64,000 nucleotides of DNA from Comamonadaceae bacterium (GTDB lineage Bacteria > Pseudomonadota > Gammaproteobacteria > Burkholderiales > Burkholderiaceae_C). The position numbers and the translations under genes are program-made. Below, piece after piece: positions 58,567 through 64,000 of the stretch (the stretch's first letter is position 1; each line of letters opens with the position of its first letter). Under the pieces are notes generated by a model. The model was not told the DNA's origin and ran no database searches. It was given only the letters and a program-made list of their open reading frames with translations. The DNA lies in contig JAIXSQ010000003.1 in NCBI GenBank assembly GCA_027484575.1, forward strand, positions 21,992 through 85,991. The letters run 5' to 3'.

Positions 58567-60207
58567 ATGAACCACCTTCACCGCCTGCTGCAATGGCAAC
58601 CTGAGCTGACCTGTACACGCTTGGCGGTGGCGGCCGGGGTCTTTTTCGCTGTTTCTTCGAATGCATCTTTCCTGCGGGCTGTGCTTTTAGGTCGCGACCT
58701 CTCGACTCCGTCGACTTGGGGGTTTGCTTCGGCGATGCTGGTGGCCCTGACCACGGTGCACACCCTGCTGCTCTGTCTGGTGCTGGTTCGGCCAATCGCC
58801 CGGCCGCTGCTCGCACTGCTGATCGTTGCCACGGCCTTCGCGACCTACTACATGCAGCGCTTCGGGATCTACCTGGATCCAACGATGCTGCGCAACGTGC
58901 TGAAGACCGACCCTGCCGAAGCCGGCGAACTGTTCGGCTGGGGCATGCTGCCGCACCTTCTGCTGTTCGCTGGCCTGCCCCTGCTGGTGCTGTGGCGCGT
59001 CCGCCTCAAGCCCCAACGCTGGGCCCGCGCGATGGCGTGGCGCCTCGCGACATTCGCGGCGTCGGTCGCGCTGCTCGTGGGGTCGTTGCTGCTGGTGTTC
59101 CAGGACTTCTCCGCCCAGATGCGCAACCAGAAGGACGTCCGTTACCTCATCACGCCGGCCAACTTCATCTACTCCGCCACGCGCGTGGCGACCGACAGCC
59201 TGCAGGAGGCACAAGCGGCACGGACGCCGATCGGCGTCGACGCGCGGCTCGACGGATATTGGTCCTCCCGCACCAAGCCAGCCCTGCTAGTGCTGGCCAT
59301 TGGCGAGACCGCCCGAGCAGCCAACTGGGGTCTCAACGGCTACGCGCGCCAGACTACGCCCCAACTGGCGACGCGCGACGTGATCAACTTCCGCGACGTC
59401 ACGGCCTGCGGCACCAATACGGAGACCTCGTTGCCCTGCATGTTCGCCGCGGTGGGCCGGCGCGACTACGACGAGCGGCGCATTCGCACCAGTGAGTCGC
59501 TGCTCCATGTGCTCAACCGAGCAGGCTTCCAGGTGCTGTGGCGCGACAACCAGTCGGGCTGCAAGGGGGTCTGCGATGGGCTGCCGACTCAGCAACTCGA
59601 CAAGGCTGCGTTCCCCGAGTGGTGCGACGGCGGCCGCTGTCTGGACGAGGCGCTGCTGCAGGGGCTGGACACGGTCGTCCGTGACGCCAAGGGCAACCTG
59701 GTGGTCGTGCTGCACATGCTCGGCAACCACGGGCCAGCGTACTTCAAGCGCTACCCCGATGCGTTCCGGCGCTACACCGCCACCTGCGACACGGGTGAGC
59801 TGCGTCAGTGTACGCGCGACGAGATCGTCAACGCCTACGACAACGCCCTGCTCTACACCGACCATGTGTTGGCCAAGACCATCGACTTCCTGCAGTCGCA
59901 GACCAGCCGATTCGACACCGCGCTGGTGTACGTGTCGGACCATGGCGAGTCGCTCGGCGAGAAGGGGCTGTACCTTCACGGCGTGCCCTTTGCCATCGCA
60001 CCCGATGAACAGACGAAGGTGCCGATGACATGGTGGCTTTCGCCGGGCTACGTGGCGAGTTTCGGGCTCGACACGGCTTGCCTGAAGCGGGCAGCGGCGA
60101 ACCCACAGACTCACGACAACCTGTTCCACACCGCGCTGGGGCTGCTGCAGGTGCGGGCCAGCGAGTACGAGCCTTCGCTCGACATCACCCGGACATGCCG
60201 TCGTTGA
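58567..60207 (+). CDS. eptA: Lipid A phosphoethanolamine transferase (EptA/MCR type)
   Basis: This 546-residue inner-membrane enzyme moves phosphoethanolamine from phosphatidylethanolamine to lipid A. Five N-terminal helices (to about residue 190) precede the periplasmic sulfatase-like domain. Catalytic site: GETARAANWGLNGY with the first metal-binding Glu, the nucleophile Thr in ACGTNTETSLPCMF (about residue 285), NQSGCKGVCDGLP, and the zinc ligands in VSDHGESLGEKGLYLHG. Six or more Cys are placed as in EptA/MCR disulfides. Such modification lowers polymyxin binding. The Met at 58567 is chosen over a longer frame lacking a helix. It overlaps the PAP2 gene. Confidence 0.92.
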   Translation: MNHLHRLLQWQPELTCTRLAVAAGVFFAVSSNASFLRAVLLGRDLSTPSTWGFASAMLVALTTVHTLLLCLVLVRPIARPLLALLIVATAFATYYMQRFGIYLDPTMLRNVLKTDPAEAGELFGWGMLPHLLLFAGLPLLVLWRVRLKPQRWARAMAWRLATFAASVALLVGSLLLVFQDFSAQMRNQKDVRYLITPANFIYSATRVATDSLQEAQAARTPIGVDARLDGYWSSRTKPALLVLAIGETARAANWGLNGYARQTTPQLATRDVINFRDVTACGTNTETSLPCMFAAVGRRDYDERRIRTSESLLHVLNRAGFQVLWRDNQSGCKGVCDGLPTQQLDKAAFPEWCDGGRCLDEALLQGLDTVVRDAKGNLVVVLHMLGNHGPAYFKRYPDAFRRYTATCDTGELRQCTRDEIVNAYDNALLYTDHVLAKTIDFLQSQTSRFDTALVYVSDHGESLGEKGLYLHGVPFAIAPDEQTKVPMTWWLSPGYVASFGLDTACLKRAAANPQTHDNLFHTALGLLQVRASEYEPSLDITRTCRR

Positions 60208-60917
60208 GTGCCATCGCTGAGCGCGGGTTGAAGGCGGCCCTGACACGACGCTGGGCAGGCATCGACGCGTCGATTGCCGCGGCAGGTCTGGCCGTTCTGC
60301 TGGTCTGGGACGCCATGGGCAAGGACATCGCGGTGATGCGCTGGCTTGGCGGACCAGACGGGTTCCCCTGGCGCAATCACTGGCTAACTGCCGGGCTGCT
60401 GCATGGCGGCATACGCTATCTCGCCTGGGGCCTACTTGCCGCACTTGTGGTCGGCATGTGGCGGCCTTGGGGCCCCCTGCGCTTGCTGAATAGAGACCAG
60501 CGTCTCTGGGTGCTGTGCACCATCGTGGGCTGCGCAGCCTTGATCCCGCTACTCAAGCAACTCAGCGCTACCAGTTGCCCTTGGTCTCTGGCCGAGTTCG
60601 GCGGCATCGTCGTGCAGTACGTGCCCCACTGGGTCCCCCATGTCGCGGACGGCGGATCGGGTGGATGCTTTCCGTCGGGCCATGTATCCACGGCGTTCGC
60701 CTTCTTGGCGGCCTGGTTCGTTCTGCGTGACGCCGCTCCGACAGCAGCCAGGCATTGGCTGATCATCACGCTGATCGCCGGCGTGGTGCTGGGAGCGGTC
60801 CAAGTCGCGCGCGGCGCGCACTACCCGAGCCATCCGATGTGGACCGCGTGGATCTGCTGGGTCGTGAGCGCGCTGTCATTCCACATCTTTCGTCCCTCAG
60901 CAAACTTGCACCCATGA
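60195..60917 (+). CDS. PAP2-family lipid phosphatase
   Basis: This 240-residue integral-membrane protein belongs to the type 2 phosphatidic acid phosphatase family. Motif two is GGCFPSGHVSTAFAF and motif three ARGAHYPSHPMW; motif one is altered, KQLSATSCPW, without the usual RP. It overlaps eptA by 13 bases. EptA-PAP2 pairs are common; the phosphatase may recycle the diacylglycerol product or dephosphorylate lipid A, which I infer from the pairing only. Confidence 0.85.
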   Translation: MPSLSAIAERGLKAALTRRWAGIDASIAAAGLAVLLVWDAMGKDIAVMRWLGGPDGFPWRNHWLTAGLLHGGIRYLAWGLLAALVVGMWRPWGPLRLLNRDQRLWVLCTIVGCAALIPLLKQLSATSCPWSLAEFGGIVVQYVPHWVPHVADGGSGGCFPSGHVSTAFAFLAAWFVLRDAAPTAARHWLIITLIAGVVLGAVQVARGAHYPSHPMWTAWICWVVSALSFHIFRPSANLHP

Positions 60918-61244
60918 GCGATATAAGCGCGGGCCCACTGGGAACCGCTTGCCCCCCTTGCAGGGCGACCAGGACTTGCGCGAAAGAGGCATGCTGCCCG
61001 CTACTCGCACGATTGCCTGCTCGCCGCATTTCGGCACTCGGCGCTGACGCTGGAATCGACCACGGAGTTCAGGCGCGAGCGCCGCATGATCGACCATGAC
61101 GGGCGTAAATCGGTCGGCAAGCTTCGACTCGGCTGTTACCGAGTGAGAGGGGGATTCCACATGATCCGTATGCATTTTGCGCCAGCAGATTAGTTGAGAT
61201 AGCGGATGAGAACTTATCTAATCTAATTGAAGTGCAAAGCCCGC
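60918..61244. other. Gene-free gap before the two-component genes
   Basis: No convincing gene is seen in this 327-base stretch. Short frames on the minus strand (60897-61175 and 60766-61029) overlap each other and the PAP2 gene and look like chance or a decayed remnant. From about 61.14 kb the DNA becomes AT-rich, with TTATCTAATCTAATTG just before the regulator, where the promoter is expected. Confidence 0.5.
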
Positions 61245-61937
61245 ATGAAGATACTTATTGTCGAAGACGAGACTAAACTCGCTCAATACCTGAGTGATGG
61301 GCTCCGCAGGGAAGGCTTCAGTGTCGAACTTGCGCTGAACGGTGTCGATGGGCTACATTTAGCTTCCACTGGCTCGTATGACGCCTTGGTTTTGGACGGG
61401 AATCTCCCTGGAATCGACGGGTTGACGCTTCTAACGGCATTGCGCCGCACGCATCAAACACCAGTGCTTATGCTTACCGCAAGAAGCAGCATCGAAGATA
61501 AAGTCTTGGGCTTGAAAACTGGTGCCGATGATTACCTCGTCAAGCCATTCTCTTTTTCTGAATTGACTGCCAGGCTGCATAGCCTGCTTCGTCGTGCTCA
61601 GGTCTCAGCGGCGCCGTTGCAACCGTCATCGATGAGACTTGGTGATTTAGAGGTGGACACCTTGAAAAGGAGAGCGACGCGTGAAGGGGTGCGACTGCCG
61701 TTGTCTTCGAAAGAGTTCTCTCTTCTCGCCCTACTCATGGAACGTCGGGGTCAGGTAGTAACCCGGACTGAGATTGCTGCGCAGGTGTGGGACATGAACT
61801 TTGATAGCGACACTAACGTTATCGAGGTAGCTATCCGCAGGCTGCGAAATAAGCTCGACGTACCGTTCGCAACACCGCTGCTGCATACGATGCGCGGGGT
61901 AGGCTACGTTCTGGAATTGCGTGAAGATGAAGACTAG
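61245..61937 (+). CDS. OmpR/CusR-family response regulator
   Basis: This 230-residue regulator has a receiver domain (MKILIVEDETKLAQYLSDGL; phosphoacceptor Asp in ALVLDGNLPGIDG; the Lys in DYLVKPFSFSEL) and a winged-helix DNA-binding domain (LSSKEFSLLALLMERRGQVVTR; NVIEVAIRRLRNKLD). It is closest in pattern to CusR, CopR and CzcR heavy-metal regulators. Its codon use is clearly less GC-rich than the rest of the window. Start is taken at 61245, with a six-codon longer form possible. It overlaps the sensor gene by a few bases. Confidence 0.9.
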   Translation: MKILIVEDETKLAQYLSDGLRREGFSVELALNGVDGLHLASTGSYDALVLDGNLPGIDGLTLLTALRRTHQTPVLMLTARSSIEDKVLGLKTGADDYLVKPFSFSELTARLHSLLRRAQVSAAPLQPSSMRLGDLEVDTLKRRATREGVRLPLSSKEFSLLALLMERRGQVVTRTEIAAQVWDMNFDSDTNVIEVAIRRLRNKLDVPFATPLLHTMRGVGYVLELREDED

Positions 61938-63258
61938 CAACCGGCCGCGCCATGCCCTAGAAGCGCGACTAAGATTTGGGGTGACAGTCTTGGCGGTGGT
62001 CGGCTTGGGTGCAGTGCAAGGATTGACGTATCTCCTGACGACCAACGCGTTGAGTCAGCGTCAAGCTGAGCACTTGGCGGAAAAGGTCGCAGTCATTTCC
62101 CGCGTCATGCAGATCGAGCCACGACCGCGCAGCGACAAGGAGTGGCAGCAGCAACTCGACTCTTTCATGCCTGCAAGGGAAGATGTGCGAGTCCGGATTT
62201 ATGGGCCAGATCGTACGCTCATCTTCGCTGACGAACGGTCTGGCTTCCCGCGAGAACATCAGATTGAAGGCGTTATCCAGACACCCGATAATTTCTCCGC
62301 CAACATCGGCCTATCGATCGCGGCAGATGAAGAATTTCTGAAGCATCTCGCGTTCGCACTGCTTAGCTCGCTTATAACCGGCGCAGCCGTCATGAGCGCG
62401 CTGTCAACGGTGTTGGTCAGACGCGCACTACAACCTGTGAGGCGATTGGCGGATCAAACGGACCTTATTACGGTAAGGAACTTGGCGGCACGATTGTCGC
62501 CAGATGGGCAGCCTGAAGAACTCCTTCCTCTGATCAACCATTTTAATGCTTTAGTGGCGCGGCTGCAACAGAGCTATCAGAGGGCGGAGGCCTTTAATGC
62601 AAACGTTGCGCATGAGATCAACACCCCTCTTGCGACGCTATCGGCAGGGCTAGAGTTGGCGATACGAGGCGCTCCTCGCAGCGACGCAGCTGAGCAATTG
62701 GCATCTTTTCTCGAGGAAGTCCGCCGTGTGTCTTCCATCGTGGAGGATATGCTTTTTCTATCCCGTGCGGACCGTGGCGCCAAAGCGCAGCGCGCCGAAA
62801 GCGTTCAGATCGCTACGGTCGCCCAAGACGTACTTGATTACCACGAGGCACAATTAGAGCAATACGAACTCACGGCGCGTATTAATGGATGTGCGCGCGC
62901 AGTTGTCGACACACGGCTTCTGAAAAGGGCTTTATCGAATTTAATAGGGAACGCATGCCGCTACGCAAGCAGAGGCTCCACGGTGGAGATAAGAATCGAA
63001 GAGCATCAGCTCAATGATGCTGCAGGAGTGCGTGTCTCAGTTATGAACCAAGGCGACCCAATACACCCCAACGATCTTCCGCACCTGTTCGAGCGTTTTT
63101 TTCGAGCCGATGCGGCGAGATCGGGCTCGGGCGCTCATCACGGCTTAGGTCTTGCGATTGTCGCAGCTGTTGCGGCAATGCACGACGGCGAAGTTTTCTC
63201 AAGTTCCGATGCGAACGGCACAAAAATTGGAATGTGGCTCCCAATAAGCCTCGCTTGA
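61927..63258 (+). CDS. CusS/CzcS-like sensor histidine kinase
   Basis: This 443-residue kinase has two membrane helices (about residues 17-40 and 138-160) around a small periplasmic domain, then a HAMP linker, the H-box AFNANVAHEINTPLATLSAG (phosphorylated His), the N-box LIGNACRYAS, an F-box HLFERFFRAD and the G-box GAHHGLGLAIV. The shape fits CusS/CzcS metal sensors. GTG at 61921 is an alternative start. Next to eptA-PAP2 and the metal pumps it may link metal or cationic peptide stress to envelope modification; that is inference. Confidence 0.9.
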   Translation: MKTSNRPRHALEARLRFGVTVLAVVGLGAVQGLTYLLTTNALSQRQAEHLAEKVAVISRVMQIEPRPRSDKEWQQQLDSFMPAREDVRVRIYGPDRTLIFADERSGFPREHQIEGVIQTPDNFSANIGLSIAADEEFLKHLAFALLSSLITGAAVMSALSTVLVRRALQPVRRLADQTDLITVRNLAARLSPDGQPEELLPLINHFNALVARLQQSYQRAEAFNANVAHEINTPLATLSAGLELAIRGAPRSDAAEQLASFLEEVRRVSSIVEDMLFLSRADRGAKAQRAESVQIATVAQDVLDYHEAQLEQYELTARINGCARAVVDTRLLKRALSNLIGNACRYASRGSTVEIRIEEHQLNDAAGVRVSVMNQGDPIHPNDLPHLFERFFRADAARSGSGAHHGLGLAIVAAVAAMHDGEVFSSSDANGTKIGMWLPISLA

Positions 63259-63673
63259 GCCGCTTCGACGGCTCATACCTTGCGCATGGGCAGGCAAAGG
63301 AGACTAACTAGAGCCGCAGTTTTGTTCAAGCCATTCGAAATCTAGTGGTAAGCTGTGCAGCAAACAAGGGGCTGAAGTCGTCTGCATTGAGCGTAGTAGC
63401 GATCACATCAAGGGCCGACAGATCCGCGCGCCGGTACCGGCTTCAGGGGCTCCTGATGATCGCGACGCGTGCCCCCATTTGCTCGTGTTCAAGCTCGACG
63501 CTGACACGGCCAGCAATCGGCGCCAGCAGTCGCCGATCGTGTTTTTTCGGCAACTCCTAGTTCCTGCGGCCTCAATCCCATTGTGCGCCTTGGCTTCCAT
63601 GACACTCTCCTCCCCTGGATGAAAGGCCTGCAGGCGCAGGGAAGTCTGGGGCGATTCAGGCCGTATCAGCGAC
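63259..63673. other. Decayed region after the sensor kinase
   Basis: No intact gene. On the minus strand a strong ribosome binding site (GGGGAGGAG) precedes an ATG at 63600 that opens MEAKAHNGIEAAGTRSCRK; a second frame then reads HDRRLLAPIAGRVSVELEHEQMG and stops shortly after. The two pieces together look like one short gene broken by a frameshift. I do not recognise its family. Confidence 0.4.
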
Positions 63674-63934
63674 TCACTTGAGTTCAAAGCGTGCCGTCAC
63701 CGGCTTTCGTCCCTGCAGCGTCACTACCGCCACCACCTTGGTGCGTTTGGCTGCGGGGTAGCTGCCGGTCGCCTCGAACTTACCAGCCGTCAGCGCCAAG
63801 GCCGCTTCCGTCTTGGCGGTGCCCGCCAAGATCGTCAGCTTGGCGGAGCCACCTTGCAGGTCGATCGGCTTGCCGTGGTCGGAGCGGTGCGTGTCAAGGT
63901 AGTTGCCGCCTGCATCATGCCGCCAAAGGCGGGT
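63674..63934 (-). pseudogene. 3' fragment of a periplasmic metal-resistance-type protein
   Basis: The minus frame ends at 63674 and reads GKPIDLQGGSAKLTILAG, then LTAGKFEATGSYPAAKRTKVV and VTLQGRKPVTARFELK. This resembles the C-terminal half of small periplasmic proteins found beside czc/cus efflux genes. There is no start: an in-frame TGA lies at 63935-63937, and the DNA upstream encodes, in another frame, ALNPDREALAALCQRRR followed by a stop, apparently an unrelated gene remnant. The fragment is therefore truncated by a junction near 63.92 kb. Confidence 0.5.
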
Positions 63935-64000
63935 TCACTTCATCGTTCCGGCGTCTCTGACACAAGGCGGCCAAGGCTTCACGGTCCGGGTTCAATGCCA

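Overview
The window looks like the chromosome of a very GC-rich betaproteobacterium of the Burkholderiales, most likely Comamonadaceae. The evidence is the gene orders rpsU-yqeY, rpsO-pnp-qor-tpiA-secG-tRNA-Leu-nuoABCDEFGHIJKLMN-DUF2818-NUDIX-DUF1178 and nasT-nrtABD-nirB-nirD-nasA, strong G/C third-position bias, and many short palindromic intergenic repeats that translate as 'VIPAQAGIQ' or 'RHPREGGDP'. No species can be named from the sequence alone.

Layout. 0-2.1 kb (minus): the first codons of a YqeY-like gene, rpsU, a BaiN/HI0933-type flavoprotein and a DUF2784 protein. 2.4-14.8 kb (minus): a nitrate assimilation locus reading nasT (ANTAR antiterminator), a structured leader, nrtA-nrtB-nrtD (nitrate ABC importer), nirB, a secreted protein with two PilJ/NarX-type sensor motifs, nirD, nasA, ybiB and cobA (siroheme supply). 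14.8-19.0 kb: tsaD, a small heat shock protein, an orphan branched-chain-type ABC binding protein and a class I/II aminotransferase. 19.1-24.3 kb: rpsO, pnp, a quinone oxidoreductase, tpiA, secG and tRNA-Leu(GAG). 24.4-38.9 kb: the complete 14-gene complex I operon, followed by DUF2818, a NUDIX hydrolase and DUF1178. 40.4-45.3 kb (minus): an unusual operon of a periplasmic molybdenum hydroxylase (iorA/iorB type) with soxX, a SoxY paralogue with an altered C-terminal arm, soxZ and soxA, but no soxB. 45.6-52.3 kb: an ABC exporter divergent from a marR-oprM-emrA-emrB drug efflux operon. 52.4-54.1 kb: a thioredoxin-like protein and an AttH/CrtC lipocalin-like protein.

From about 54.1 kb the character changes. 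Base composition falls, codon use relaxes, the palindromic repeats found throughout 2-53 kb stop, and the content becomes metal and envelope stress genes: a cadA P-type ATPase behind a MerR-type promoter without its regulator, a small secreted DUF4148 protein, a frame-disrupted CDF (czcD-like) gene, an EptA/MCR-type lipid A phosphoethanolamine transferase with a PAP2 phosphatase, a CusRS/CzcRS-like two-component system and a truncated gene at the right edge. I read this as an acquired metal-resistance island, partly decayed.

The most novel points are the SoxAX/SoxYZ-paralogue plus molybdenum hydroxylase operon (40.4-45.3 kb), the free-standing tandem-P-box protein inside nirB-nirD (7.5-8.3 kb), the attenuator-like leader between nasT and nrtA, and the paired palindromic elements that supply a stop codon to nasA and sit at the soxZ-soxA junction.
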